Origin: Leisingera sp. ANG-Vp
Lineage (GTDB): Bacteria; Pseudomonadota; Alphaproteobacteria; Rhodobacterales; Rhodobacteraceae
Reading direction: 5' to 3'
Assembly: GCF_000813725.1 (NCBI RefSeq)
Contig: NZ_JWLD01000045.1
Coordinates: forward strand, 38,871 to 102,870
Length of the DNA: 64,000 nucleotides
A program made the translations under genes and the position numbers. Of this stretch, positions 10,145-19,189 are shown one piece after another. A model generated the notes under the pieces. It was not told where the DNA came from. It searched no databases and was given only the letters and a program-made list of their open reading frames with translations. Each line of letters opens with the position of its first letter. Position 1 is the stretch's first letter.

Positions 10145-10792
10145 GTGAAACTGCATGTCTTTGAAACTTGCCCATTCTGCCTGCGCGTCCGGATCTTCGC
10201 AGAGTTGAAGGGCCTGCCCTTGACCGTCGTACCGATGACTCCCAGGGAGGTCCCGGAACATTTGCGAAAGCGTGTGAGCGAAGCCACCGTACCCATTCTG
10301 GAACTCGGCGACGAGGTGCTGCAAAACAGTGCTGAAATCATCCGCCAGCTCGATGCGAAAGGCACGCCGCTCCTGTCCGGCTATCAAACCTCTGCCGCAT
10401 TTGAGGCATGGCGTGCAAGCATCAGGGCGCCGCTGGATGCACTGTGTTACCCCCGCATGCCGGGTCTCTCTCCCGCCGAATTGGCCAGCCCCGGCGCGCG
10501 GCGCTGGTTCGAATCCGAGATGCCAAAGCGGATTGGCATGAGCTTTGCCGAGGCTATGGCGAAGACCGGTCAGCTTACTGGTGAAATTGCAGGGCTCCTG
10601 CCCGGTCTGCGGTCTGCTGGCAAGCCTGCAGGCAGCGTGAGGCGGCGGCAATGGACCGCTCCGCCCGAAAGGGTGGAATGGGATGCGTCAGATCTCCCAG
10701 GCCTGCCAGCACTGAGCGCCATAGCTGCTGTTCATGTGGAAGACATCGTTTTCGCGATGGGGCTTGTTCAGCTCTTCGCGGAACAGCACTGA
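10145..10792 (+). CDS. grxB: Glutaredoxin 2 (GrxB)-type thioredoxin-fold protein
   Basis: 215 residues from a GTG start, the usual GrxB length. The CPFC redox motif is at residues 9-12 ('FETCPFCLRVR'), followed by 'ATVPILELGDEVLQNSAEII' and a helical GST-like C-terminal domain ('PGARRWFESEMPKRIGMSFAEA'). GTG at 10145 is preferred because homologues begin right before the beta strand leading to CPFC; an in-frame ATG lies six codons upstream. The last 105 bp overlap the SGNH-like gene on the other strand. The C-terminal 'DLPGLPALSAIAAV' loosely fits the family's final helix, so the end may be genuine rather than a read-through. Confidence 0.75.
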   Translation: MKLHVFETCPFCLRVRIFAELKGLPLTVVPMTPREVPEHLRKRVSEATVPILELGDEVLQNSAEIIRQLDAKGTPLLSGYQTSAAFEAWRASIRAPLDALCYPRMPGLSPAELASPGARRWFESEMPKRIGMSFAEAMAKTGQLTGEIAGLLPGLRSAGKPAGSVRRRQWTAPPERVEWDASDLPGLPALSAIAAVHVEDIVFAMGLVQLFAEQH

Positions 10793-11449
10793 GCCGCGCG
10801 AGAACTCAGCTTTGGTCATGATGCCCTTTGTGATGGTGTTTCCGGGCTGGCGCAGTACCGAAAAGCCTTCGTTGCGCAGGCGGTCTTCGACTTTGCACAT
10901 CCTTTCCAGCACATAGTCCTGATCGTTGCTGTCAAGTAGCGGCTGCATCTGCTGCGCGCGCCACTCGATGCTGAACAGGGTCTCGGCATAGAAGGCCTGC
11001 CAAGCCAGGAAAATCTCCGCCTCTGAAACTTGCCGCACCAGGCGGGCGCAGTGCATCATCATCGAACTGCTGATCTGCTCCCAGAGCAGATCGTCCAGAC
11101 AGGCGTCGCTCACAAAGTATGGGGCTTCGGCGTTGCGGGTGCTGGGGGTGGCAAAGTTCTTGTAATTATTGAAGACAGAAACCGGGAACATCCCCATGCC
11201 GCAGAGCAGGAACAGGTCGTAGTCCCCGGGGACTACTCCGCGTCCTGTGCCTGAAATCCTGCCGAAGAATTCGGCAGCGGCGGGTTCCTGCGGGATCAGC
11301 TGGCCATTCTCAAAGGATAAGGATGCCATACCGTCGGAAAGGGCGCCGAAAAAGTCCGGTGCAAGATCTTTCCGGCCGCCACTTTCTTCCCAGCCGCCTT
11401 TCAGGGCTGCAGTGTGCGAGTTTCCCATTACGCAGATCCTGCGGGTCAT
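10688..11449 (-). CDS. SGNH-hydrolase-like protein, partner of the GSCFA protein
   Basis: 253 residues. It starts MTRRICVMGNSHTAALKGGW, where the GNSH block resembles the nucleophile region of SGNH/GDSL-type enzymes, and ends with 'DVFHMNSSYG', which resembles the Asp-x-x-His block. No signal peptide. Its ATG overlaps the stop of the upstream GSCFA gene as ATGA, so the two are translationally coupled. Such pairs in Rhodobacterales are often near surface polysaccharide genes, but none are visible here. Substrate unknown. Confidence 0.7.
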   Translation of the reverse strand: MTRRICVMGNSHTAALKGGWEESGGRKDLAPDFFGALSDGMASLSFENGQLIPQEPAAAEFFGRISGTGRGVVPGDYDLFLLCGMGMFPVSVFNNYKNFATPSTRNAEAPYFVSDACLDDLLWEQISSSMMMHCARLVRQVSEAEIFLAWQAFYAETLFSIEWRAQQMQPLLDSNDQDYVLERMCKVEDRLRNEGFSVLRQPGNTITKGIMTKAEFSRGSVLFREELNKPHRENDVFHMNSSYGAQCWQAWEI

Positions 11450-12516
11450 CGGGAGAAATTCTCCAACAGTATTTCTTCGCAGATAAGAGAATCTTCTTCA
11501 TCCGCAGGAGCTGCGTTCTGGTCCTGGGCCTGCGGCGCGGGGACTGAGCCGCCGTGCCCGCCAGGGTCATGCTGCGAGAAGAAAGCTTGCATTGCCGTTT
11601 CCACCCCGTGGCCGCTGACGCTGCGCTGGTTGGGCTCAAAGAAGATACCGCGGGTGACCGGAGCGGTGATAATTTCGTATGAGGGGAAATAGTCCACATC
11701 GCGGTTGGTCTGGAACAATTCACCGGCAACGGCGCGCAGCACGGATTTAGAGTATGTCGAGGCTGCGAGCACATGCTGGCCGGTTGCGGTAGCAGTCAGC
11801 GGAACCGGTGACACCGAGACGATGTACTGAGGTGTCTTCGCACGCTCGCGTTTCAGGAGCCGCTTGAACTTGACGAAATCTTGCAGGGTCTCGGAATGGG
11901 TGAAGTTCCTGAATTCATAAACCTTGGGATCGAATGTGCCTGCGATCGTGCCTGGTGCCGTTGGAAAGACCGTGCCGCTTTCGCGGTGCTGCCAGCTCTC
12001 GGTCAAGCCGAAAGTGAAGACAAAAATGTCCATCTCAAGCAGCATCTGCCGGACACTTTCCAGATGCCGTTTGCGCGCCTCCAGGACTTGTTCAGGATTC
12101 TCGAACCCCTCCGGTTCTGCATTCGGCCGCTGTGCATCAAAATACCGTCCATCTCTTTCCCAGACGCGGTCGGAGGGGACCATATGGCCAAAGGCCTCGC
12201 GGGCAAGCTGCAGCAGCTGGGCAGCGGTATAGATGTTGCCGTAGCGGCAGCTGTAGATGCCGAACTGGTATTTTCGTGCCAGTTCGGCGCGCATGCCTCT
12301 GGGTGCGGGCTCATAATCCGGTACGTTGAATTTCCGCGCCCGCAGATGCCGGGCGATGTGCTGCGCAAAACAGCTGCCCGCTGTCGCGATGGTTTGCGAC
12401 CGGCGGATGCGGAATTTGCGTTTGTACAGACCCTTGAACTCCAGAGGGTTCTGTTCTGCCACTCCGCTGCGCCAAAACCCGTGCACGGGAACGTTTTCAT
12501 AAGGTGAACTGCTCAT
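11446..12516 (-). CDS. GSCFA-domain protein
   Basis: 356 residues. The name-giving motif appears as 'TIATAGSCFAQHIARHL' near residue 45, followed by 'FTFGLTESWQH' and 'VSVSPVPLTAT', all typical of GSCFA proteins, an SGNH-like family of unproven function probably acting on glycans or lipids. The C-terminal 40 residues are low-complexity and acidic (PAPQAQDQNAAPADEEDS). The ATG at 12516 has GAGAAGG upstream. First of a coupled two-gene operon with the SGNH-like gene. Confidence 0.85.
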   Translation of the reverse strand: MSSSPYENVPVHGFWRSGVAEQNPLEFKGLYKRKFRIRRSQTIATAGSCFAQHIARHLRARKFNVPDYEPAPRGMRAELARKYQFGIYSCRYGNIYTAAQLLQLAREAFGHMVPSDRVWERDGRYFDAQRPNAEPEGFENPEQVLEARKRHLESVRQMLLEMDIFVFTFGLTESWQHRESGTVFPTAPGTIAGTFDPKVYEFRNFTHSETLQDFVKFKRLLKRERAKTPQYIVSVSPVPLTATATGQHVLAASTYSKSVLRAVAGELFQTNRDVDYFPSYEIITAPVTRGIFFEPNQRSVSGHGVETAMQAFFSQHDPGGHGGSVPAPQAQDQNAAPADEEDSLICEEILLENFSR

Positions 12517-12699
12517 CTTCTGCCTTCTCCGGTAATCCCGAACGATCCGCCGGCCTGCTCTCACTCGTGCCATTTCAACCGGTTGCCCCGCCGGTTGAAG
12601 GTGTTTTTCAGCGAGAGTACTGCAGGGTCAGTTCTGCATGCAAGGGACTGAAGGGCAGATCCTGAAGCAGCCTTTTGCCGGTCAGGCCGAGATCCAGGC

Positions 12700-13395
12700 C
12701 TAGCGGATGATCTCAACCTGCAGCGGCTGCAGGCCCTGGCACGCGGCCAGCAGGCAGTCGCCCGGAACCACAGGGCCCACCCCTTCGGGAGTGCCGGTGA
12801 AAATCAGGTCGCCGGCCTGCAGCGTCAGATAACGGGACAGCTCGGCAATGGTTTCTTCGGTTTTCCAAATCATCTCCGACAGGTCGCCGGACTGGCGCAG
12901 AGCACCGTTCACCTGCAAGCTGATGGCACCGGATTGAGGCAGAGAGGCGGGAGTGAACCGGGTCATCTCCCCAATCGCTGCGGAGCCGTCAAACCCCTTG
13001 CCCATATCCCAGGGCCGGCCTGATTTCTTGGCTTGGCCTTGAAGGTCGCGGCGGGTGAATTCGATGCCGAGGGCGGCGCCAAAGAGATGGTCCAGTGCCT
13101 GATCGGCGGGGATGTCGCGGCCGCCGGACTTCAATCCGACAACCATTTCGACCTCGTGATGCAAGTCCCCGGTCAGCGGCGGGTAGGGCAGCTGCAGGCT
13201 GCTGCCGGCCAGGATGGCATCCGCAGGCTTGGTGAAGAAGAACGGGGGCTCGCGGCTGGGATCGGCCCCCATCTCCAGCGCATGGGCCGCGTAATTGCGC
13301 CCGACGCAGAAGATACGGTTGACGGGGAAAACAGTGTCCGAGCCTGCAACCGGCACCACGGAGCGGTCTGCGATTGGGAAAGCGTAGTTGTTCAT
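12700..13395 (-). CDS. Fumarylacetoacetate hydrolase-family protein
   Basis: 231 residues, the size of small FAH-fold enzymes (fumarylpyruvate hydrolase, 2-hydroxyhepta-2,4-diene-1,7-dioate isomerase, acylpyruvase). It has 'IFCVGRNYAAHALEMG', the metal-binding 'HHEVEMVVGL' and 'GDLIFTGTPEGVGPV', all diagnostic. It cleaves or isomerises beta-diketo acids using Mg. The ATG at 13395 is preferred to an upstream in-frame GTG. It is the last gene of the operon with the PanB-like and fatty-acid-hydroxylase-like genes, after a 120 bp gap. Confidence 0.9.
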   Translation of the reverse strand: MNNYAFPIADRSVVPVAGSDTVFPVNRIFCVGRNYAAHALEMGADPSREPPFFFTKPADAILAGSSLQLPYPPLTGDLHHEVEMVVGLKSGGRDIPADQALDHLFGAALGIEFTRRDLQGQAKKSGRPWDMGKGFDGSAAIGEMTRFTPASLPQSGAISLQVNGALRQSGDLSEMIWKTEETIAELSRYLTLQAGDLIFTGTPEGVGPVVPGDCLLAACQGLQPLQVEIIR

Positions 13396-13515
13396 GGCGG
13401 CCTGCCCTTTCAAGAACACGTCTGGGTCATTCTGCGCGGCAGGTTATGGCCGCAAAGCTTGCCAAGTCATTCACTGCAGTTCCCCGCTGGTCAAGTGCAG
13501 CAGAGCCGGGGGGAG

Positions 13516-14553
13516 TCAGCCCTTGCCCTGCGCGTGCATCTCCCGTTTGCGGTTTCGGGTGCGGCGGGTCGCCTCCTCGGATCCGTCGTGGTAGGTGCCG
13601 AACCACTTGTCCCAGGGCATTTCCGCGTTGCCGTAGTTGCACTCGTAGTAGCGGTGATGCAGCTGGTGGAAGAAGGCGCCGATCAGCAAGGCCTGGCGGT
13701 CGCGGGCCCAGATCGCCTCGTAGCCGGAGTGCGACGAGGCGGCGCCAAGCATCAGCCAGTACCCGAGGAAGATCATGTGGACCGGGTGGCTGGGCAGCAC
13801 CAGAACGATCAGGATCGCGCTGAGGTAGCCGAAGGCCTCGACCGGGTGCATCGACATGCCGGACCAGGGGCCGGTGTTGACGTTGCGGTGATGCACCGCG
13901 TGGACGTGCCGGTAGATGAAGGGCTGATGCAGGAACAGGTGCACAACGTAGAAATGGAAGCTCTGCCAGATTGCCAGGACCGGGAACAGGGCGATGAACC
14001 AGACGGGATGCGCGGTGAAGCTGAGGGTGCCGATAAACCCGCTGGCATAGGTCCAGCGCAGGAAGCACTCCAGAATGGACAGGAAGGTCGCGCCGAAGAC
14101 CATGGAGTAGTAGATGTTATCCCAGGTCTGGTAGCCGAACTTATAGAGCGCGTTTTTGCGCTTGGCATAGGGGCGCGGGTCGTATTTCAACAGCTTGCCC
14201 TGGCCGTCGATGCCGTAGAACCACAGGTGCAAGCCCCCGGCAACGATCAGCAGCAGCACCCAGTTGCGCAGGAAAACCCAAGCCATCCAGTCAAAGGCGA
14301 AACCAGCTTGCGCTTCTGTGACCGGCTGCAGCCAGAAAGCCACCGCAAAGGCCAGTGCCACATAAATCGAGCGGTCGGAGACCTGCAGCCAGTTTTGCCA
14401 GAGCCATTTCGCCAGCGTGCCGGGCTTGGGCGGCCAATACCAGTAGGGCGCGTGTTTCACCGGCAGCTCTGGATGCCAGTGCCATTCGCGGCTCATCGGG
14501 CCGGGTTCCTGCCGTTCGGCCTGCGAGGAGGCGTTTACGTCTGTGGTGGTCAT
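13516..14553 (-). CDS. Sterol desaturase/fatty acid hydroxylase-family membrane di-iron protein
   Basis: 345 residues with about four membrane segments (around residues 64-80, 90-110, 170-190 and 255-275). The His clusters of the superfamily are present: 'HFYVVHLFLHQ', 'HAVHHRNVN' and 'FHQLHHRYYECNYG'. These bind a di-iron centre that hydroxylates or desaturates a lipid or hydrophobic substrate in the inner membrane. It lies 35 bp after the PanB-like gene, probably cotranscribed. The substrate is not evident. Confidence 0.88.
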   Translation of the reverse strand: MTTTDVNASSQAERQEPGPMSREWHWHPELPVKHAPYWYWPPKPGTLAKWLWQNWLQVSDRSIYVALAFAVAFWLQPVTEAQAGFAFDWMAWVFLRNWVLLLIVAGGLHLWFYGIDGQGKLLKYDPRPYAKRKNALYKFGYQTWDNIYYSMVFGATFLSILECFLRWTYASGFIGTLSFTAHPVWFIALFPVLAIWQSFHFYVVHLFLHQPFIYRHVHAVHHRNVNTGPWSGMSMHPVEAFGYLSAILIVLVLPSHPVHMIFLGYWLMLGAASSHSGYEAIWARDRQALLIGAFFHQLHHRYYECNYGNAEMPWDKWFGTYHDGSEEATRRTRNRKREMHAQGKG

Positions 14554-14588
14554 GAATGCGGTCCTGTTCTGTATGCCTGGCGGCGGAG

Positions 14589-15425
14589 TCAGCGGTGGAA
14601 GGGCGTGCGCTTGTCCAGCAGTTCGCGCAGTTTCGCGTGTTCTCCCGGTTTCATGGCGATGCTGGTGGCGGCATCCGGGTAGGAACCATCAAGTACCGCC
14701 GTGCGGTAAGCCTGCAGGCCCTTCAGCCGTTCCGCCTCCAGCTGGCTGCGGACGCTGGCCATATCTGCAAAGGCCTTGGCATGGCGCGGCGGGTTGGGGG
14801 TGTCGCCGCAGGCGTCCTCCTGGAACAGGAAGATCACATCCGCCGCCCCGCCGGAGCCGATCGAATGGGTGACCAGCCCGGTGCGGGGGCTGATCTCGGC
14901 AATCGCCTCGTCCGCGACACATTCCAGCTCCACCGCATAGGCGCCTGCATCTTCCAGGCGGCGCAGGTCTTCGGCCAGCTTCATCGCCTCCTCGGCGGTG
15001 CGGCCATAGGCCCGCAGACCGCCGATCTGTGTCGACAGGCGCGGCACCAGGCCGAGGTGGCCCTGCACGCTAAGACCTTCGTCGGCCAGTTTCTCAACCG
15101 CTTTGAAGCTGCGCAGGGTGTAGACGGCGTCGGCTCCAGCAGCGGCGGCGCTGATGCCTGCGCGCAGGATCTCGTCATGCGTGGCATAGTCGCTGGCCAT
15201 CAGCGCGGCGGTGGTGAAGGTGTTGGGGGCTCCGGCGCGGACCTCGGCAATATCGTGGTCAACGATGGACAGGTGGTCGATGCCCGCAGCCTCGGCCGTG
15301 GCGGCCTCAATCCGGTTGGTTGCGGTGGTCTGGACAAATTTGCGCCGGCCTTTGCCCGCTACAATGTCCGCAACCGTCAGGTTGCGCAGCGCCGGGTAGC
15401 CGCCGAATGTGTAGATGCGTTTCAT
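14589..15425 (-). CDS. PanB-like (ketopantoate hydroxymethyltransferase superfamily) protein
   Basis: 278 residues, a TIM barrel with PanB signatures: 'SIVDHD', 'RAGAPNTFTTAALM', 'VQGHLGLVPR' and 'VELECVADEA'. Where true PanB has VKIEGG, with the catalytic Lys and Glu, this protein reads 'AVYTLRS'; both residues are missing. It is therefore unlikely to make ketopantoate. It may be a lyase or aldolase of the PEP mutase/PanB-like group. First gene of an operon with a membrane hydroxylase and an FAH enzyme, divergent from a GcvA-type LysR. Confidence 0.8.
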   Translation of the reverse strand: MKRIYTFGGYPALRNLTVADIVAGKGRRKFVQTTATNRIEAATAEAAGIDHLSIVDHDIAEVRAGAPNTFTTAALMASDYATHDEILRAGISAAAAGADAVYTLRSFKAVEKLADEGLSVQGHLGLVPRLSTQIGGLRAYGRTAEEAMKLAEDLRRLEDAGAYAVELECVADEAIAEISPRTGLVTHSIGSGGAADVIFLFQEDACGDTPNPPRHAKAFADMASVRSQLEAERLKGLQAYRTAVLDGSYPDAATSIAMKPGEHAKLRELLDKRTPFHR

Positions 15426-15514
15426 GGCGTGGCGGCCTCCTTGCCGCGGCTGTGGGGTTGGAACAGTGATAAGGGGGTGACGCGCGCAAAGTAAAACGAG
15501 TAAAACAGCCAAAA

Positions 15515-15536
15515 ATCACAAAGAAAATTTGGTGAT
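15515..15536. promoter_or_regulatory. Dyad just before the LysR start
   Basis: ATCAC and GTGAT are separated by 12 AT-rich bases, two bases before the LysR ATG, in the divergent region shared with the PanB-like operon. It may serve autoregulation. Confidence 0.4.
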
Positions 15537-15538
15537 AA

Positions 15539-16408
15539 ATGCGGAAACTGCCCAATCTGGTCTGGTTGCGCTCGTTTGAGAGCGCGGCGCAGCATCTGAG
15601 TTTTACCGACGCGGCGCAGGAGCTGGGAATGACCCAGACCGCGGTCAGCCTGCATGTGCGCTCGCTGGAGGCGGAGCTGGGATGCAAGCTGTTCACCCGC
15701 GCGGCGCGGCGGCTGACATTGACCGAAATGGGCAAAGCCTATGCCTATTCGCTGCGGCAGGCGCTGGGGGATATGGCGATTTCGACCGCCAGCCTGTTTG
15801 GCACAGAGACTGAGCAAGTTCTGACCGTAAGGGTTCCGATGTCGACCGCAGGTTTGTGGCTTGCGCACCGGTTGCCGGAATTCGCTGAGCGGCATCCAGG
15901 CATCTCAGTCCGGATGGTGTCCAATATCTGGGCGGGAACGGAGGCGCCGGAGAATGTCGATGTGGAGCTGCGCTTTGGTTCCGGCGGCTGGGATGGCGGC
16001 GAGGTGCGGAGGATTTCACAGGAGAGGCTGGTTCCGGTGCGTGCGGCGGGCAGCGGTTTCCTTAGTCCGGAAGCCTTGCGGCAGGGGCCCTTGGTTCAGA
16101 TCCTTGGGTTTGAGGACATGCTGTTGCGGTATCTGAATGCGCACGGCTGCATGCCGCTGCAAGAGGCGGCCAGGTTTGCGGTGGATACCACGGTGGCAGC
16201 ACTCGACATTGTTGCAGCAGGCGGCGGTTATGCCGTGGTCGTGGAACGGTTTGCCCGCATGGCGATGGAAACGGGCAAGGCCATTTCCATTGCCGGGGAT
16301 CCGGTTCCGATCGATCAGGCACACTATCTGGTCAGCGTGCCTGCCCGGGCGTCCAGCGAGGCTGCCAAGCAGCTGTTCGAGGCCTGGCTTGAAGAGGTTT
16401 TTGCCTGA
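15539..16408 (+). CDS. GcvA-type LysR transcriptional regulator
   Basis: 289 residues. N-terminal HTH ('RKLPNLVWLRSFESAAQHLS', 'ELGMTQTAVSLHVRSLEAEL') followed by an effector domain ('GYAVVVERFARMA'). The 'LPNLxxLRxFExAAxHxSFTxAA' opening is characteristic of the GcvA/BvgA-like LysR group. It is divergent from the PanB-like operon with 113 bp between, its likely target, and convergent with the alpha/beta hydrolase gene (8 bp gap). Confidence 0.92.
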   Translation: MRKLPNLVWLRSFESAAQHLSFTDAAQELGMTQTAVSLHVRSLEAELGCKLFTRAARRLTLTEMGKAYAYSLRQALGDMAISTASLFGTETEQVLTVRVPMSTAGLWLAHRLPEFAERHPGISVRMVSNIWAGTEAPENVDVELRFGSGGWDGGEVRRISQERLVPVRAAGSGFLSPEALRQGPLVQILGFEDMLLRYLNAHGCMPLQEAARFAVDTTVAALDIVAAGGGYAVVVERFARMAMETGKAISIAGDPVPIDQAHYLVSVPARASSEAAKQLFEAWLEEVFA

Positions 16409-16416
16409 GCCTGCTG

Positions 16417-17430
16417 CTAATCCTCCAGCAGTTCGCGGATATTGGCATCCAGCTGCGCGGTGAAGCCAGCATCATTGCCCGGGTTGGCGGCGCAATGCCC
16501 CCAGGGGGAGTCATAGGGGCGGAAGATGGCGTTGGGCATGTGGCGGGCTTCGATCCCGTTGTCTTCAGGCGGGAAGTAGAGGTCCTGGGTGCAGGGCATC
16601 AGAATGGCGCGGGCCTTGATGGCTTTCAATGCAGCTTCGAAGTCGCCGTTGTAGAGCGGCCCCGCAGAGATGTCTCCGGCCTGCCAGGTGGCAAGCTTAG
16701 TCAAGAGGTTGTTGGCGTCCCAGCCCTGCACATGGTCCTGCTCCCAGTCCTGCAGCAGGTCCTCTATGGTTTCGAACCCCAGCTGCCGGTAGAGATGCGC
16801 GCGGTAGAAGGTCTGCGAAAACGCCCAGCCGGCATAGACCCGGCCAAAGGCTTTGAGCCCGGCTTCGGGCGGGCTGGTGTAGTTGCCGCCGTTCCAGGTT
16901 TGATCGGCGCAGAGGGCCGCTTTCACGCCTTCGAGGAAGACGAAATTGTGCGGCGAGGTCTTGGCCGAGGCGCAGAACGGCAGGATCGCCTGCACCATGT
17001 CCGGGTATTGCGCCGCCCATTGGTAGGACTGGCAGCCGGCCATGGACCAGCCCGCCACCAGGGCGATTCGCTCGATGCCAAGGTGATCGTGGATCAGCCG
17101 GTGCTGGGCGGCGATATTGTCCCACATCTGCACCAGCGGAAAGCGGGGGCCGTCTTGCGGAGCCGGAGTATTGGAAGGCGAGGAGGAGCGGCCATTGCCG
17201 AACAGATTGGGGCTGACGATGAAATGCTTTGCCGGGTCGATGGCGCGGCTGGGGCCAAAGAAGCCCTCGTTGCGGGAATTGGTGCCGGTGTAGAAGGTGG
17301 GCAGCACGATGACATTGTCGCGTGCGGGCGACAGGGTGCCATAGGTCTGATAGGCGAGCTTCGCGTCTTTCAGCACCTGTCCTGACAGCAGCGGAAAGTC
17401 ACCCAGGTCAAAGATTTCATAGTCCGGCAT
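16417..17430 (-). CDS. Alpha/beta hydrolase of the homoserine O-acyltransferase-like family
   Basis: 337 residues. The nucleophile elbow is 'AGWSMAGCQSYQWA' and the family signature 'VLPTFYTGTNSRNEGFFG' precedes it. The acid/His part is 'LMPCTQDLYFPPEDN' and 'SPWGHCAANPGND'. True MetX enzymes have a GGSMGGM elbow and sit with methionine genes, so this is more likely a hydrolase or acyltransferase for another substrate. It begins 32 bp after a terminator-like hairpin behind the BCCT gene, so it may be read only by leak-through or from its own promoter. Confidence 0.82.
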   Translation of the reverse strand: MPDYEIFDLGDFPLLSGQVLKDAKLAYQTYGTLSPARDNVIVLPTFYTGTNSRNEGFFGPSRAIDPAKHFIVSPNLFGNGRSSSPSNTPAPQDGPRFPLVQMWDNIAAQHRLIHDHLGIERIALVAGWSMAGCQSYQWAAQYPDMVQAILPFCASAKTSPHNFVFLEGVKAALCADQTWNGGNYTSPPEAGLKAFGRVYAGWAFSQTFYRAHLYRQLGFETIEDLLQDWEQDHVQGWDANNLLTKLATWQAGDISAGPLYNGDFEAALKAIKARAILMPCTQDLYFPPEDNGIEARHMPNAIFRPYDSPWGHCAANPGNDAGFTAQLDANIRELLED

Positions 17431-17462
17431 TTTGTGGCTCTTCTGGTTTGAAAAAGGGGGCT

Positions 17463-17490
17463 GCCCCCGGCCTGAATCCAAGCCGGGGGC
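17463..17490 (-). terminator. Rho-independent terminator behind the BCCT transporter
   Basis: GCCCCCGGC and GCCGGGGGC pair perfectly with a 10 nt loop. On the minus strand the stem is followed by AGCCCCCTTTTTC, giving a five-T tract. It lies immediately after the BCCT stop codon. Confidence 0.75.
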
Positions 17491-17496
17491 GGGGGC

Positions 17497-19149
17497 TTAC
17501 TCTGCGGGGCTGGTGCTTTCACCGCCGCGGCGGGCGCGCATGCCGTCGCGGATCACCGCCTTGAACAGGGCGATGCCCATCAGCGCCATCACCACCGAGA
17601 AGGGCAGCGCGCCGATGATCATCGCGGTGTTGATCGCGCCCAGGCCGCCGGCCGCCAGCAGGGTGCCGATCACCAGCGTCAGGGCGGCGCCCCAGACGAT
17701 GATGTGGATTTTCGGCTTCTGCTGCGCATCGCCGCCGGCTGCGATGGTGTTGATGATCAGCACCGCCGAGTCCGCCGAGGTCACCAGGTAGGTGAGCAGC
17801 AGCACAACGATGACCGCAGTCATCAAAAGCGCCAGGCCGGAGGGCAGCATATGGTTGATCATTGCAAACAGCTGCGAGGAGAGGCCCGCGCCGGTGATCG
17901 CATCCCCCGCATCGCCGTTCAGCGTCAGGTCGATGGCGGTGCCGCCAACAAAGGTGAACCAGACGAAACACATCAGCGACGGCACGATCATCGCACCCAG
18001 AACGTACTCGCGGAAGGTCCGCCCGCGGGAGATGCGGGCCAGGAACAGCCCGACAAAGGGGGCGAATGCGATCCACCAGGCCCAGTAAAAGATGGTCCAG
18101 CCGCCCTGCCAGCCGGCCAGCTGCGTCGCGACGCTGTCCGCGGCGCCGTCGCCTTTCCAGACGGTGACCGCCATGGCCGGGAAGCTGATCACATAATCCC
18201 AGAGGCCGACAAACAGGCTTTGCAGCGCAAAGAGGGTCGAGCCGAAGATCAGGAAGAAGGCGAGCAGGAAGAAGGACAGCCCCATGTTGATGTTGGAGAG
18301 CCACTTGATCCCCTTGCCGACGCCGGACAGCGCCGAGAGGGTGGAGGCCAGCATCACGATGCCAAGCGCGATGATCATCGCGGTGATGGTGGGAGCGCCT
18401 TCGGCGTCCATCATCCACTCGGCGCCGGTGATGTTGAAGATGCCGGAGGCAAACTGCGACACGCCGTAGCCCAGCGTCACCGAGACGCCAAGGATGGTGG
18501 CAATAACCGAGACGATGTCGATGGCATGGCCCAAGGGGCCGGAGAGCGCATTGCCGAACAGCGGCGCCAGGCCAGACCGGATGGTCAGCGGCAGCCCGCG
18601 GGAGTAGCTGAAAAAGCCGAGCGTCAGCCCGACGATGGCGTAACAGCCCCAGGCAGAGAACCCCCAATGCATGAAGGACCATTTGTAGGCGGAGCGGACG
18701 CTGCCGGCGGTGGAGCCTTCGGCCTGGCCCTGGATCACGTCCGGGTTGGTGGCAAAGTGGTAGATCGGTTCAGCCGTGGCATAGGTCAGCATGCCAATGC
18801 CGATCCCGGCGCCGAACATCATGGAAAACCAGGAGAAATTGGAAAACTCCGGTTTTTCTCCGGCGGTGCCCAGCTTCAGACGTCCGGTGGCGGGCCAGAT
18901 GGCCAGCGCGACGCAGACCACGATGTAAAACGCCATCACATACATGTACCAGCTGCCGGTATTGGCATCGATGGCGCCGCGGATGCTTTTCAGCACCGCG
19001 CCGGCCTGATCCGGCCAGACCGCGGCCCAAAGGATCAGGAGACCAATGGCAATCTTTGAACCCAGGGCGACCATCCTGTTGAACCCGCGGTAGAACCCCT
19101 GGTCGTGGGTCTCTATGTGCAGGTCCGTTATCGGTGGTTTTATCGGCAT
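17497..19149 (-). CDS. BCCT-family transporter (quaternary amine type)
   Basis: 550 residues with about 12 membrane helices. The family signature segment is clear: 'FYWAWWIAFAPFVGLFLARI' followed by SRGRTFREY, plus 'GAGIGIGMLTYATAEPIYHF' near residue 115. BCCT proteins take up betaine, choline, carnitine or related ammonium solutes by Na+ or H+ symport, or by antiport. Long tails for osmosensing are absent, favouring a catabolic uptake role. It follows the ABC ATPase gene by 108 bp on the same strand and ends at a terminator. Confidence 0.93.
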   Translation of the reverse strand: MPIKPPITDLHIETHDQGFYRGFNRMVALGSKIAIGLLILWAAVWPDQAGAVLKSIRGAIDANTGSWYMYVMAFYIVVCVALAIWPATGRLKLGTAGEKPEFSNFSWFSMMFGAGIGIGMLTYATAEPIYHFATNPDVIQGQAEGSTAGSVRSAYKWSFMHWGFSAWGCYAIVGLTLGFFSYSRGLPLTIRSGLAPLFGNALSGPLGHAIDIVSVIATILGVSVTLGYGVSQFASGIFNITGAEWMMDAEGAPTITAMIIALGIVMLASTLSALSGVGKGIKWLSNINMGLSFFLLAFFLIFGSTLFALQSLFVGLWDYVISFPAMAVTVWKGDGAADSVATQLAGWQGGWTIFYWAWWIAFAPFVGLFLARISRGRTFREYVLGAMIVPSLMCFVWFTFVGGTAIDLTLNGDAGDAITGAGLSSQLFAMINHMLPSGLALLMTAVIVVLLLTYLVTSADSAVLIINTIAAGGDAQQKPKIHIIVWGAALTLVIGTLLAAGGLGAINTAMIIGALPFSVVMALMGIALFKAVIRDGMRARRGGESTSPAE

Positions 19150-19189
19150 CTAAAATTCCTTCCTGTCGGTATTGGAGTGCCTTGCGTTT

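Noticed and set aside
16417..17430. Reading the alpha/beta hydrolase as homoserine O-acetyltransferase MetX
   Set aside because: The nucleophile elbow is GWSMAG rather than GGSMGG, and no methionine or cysteine biosynthesis gene is near.
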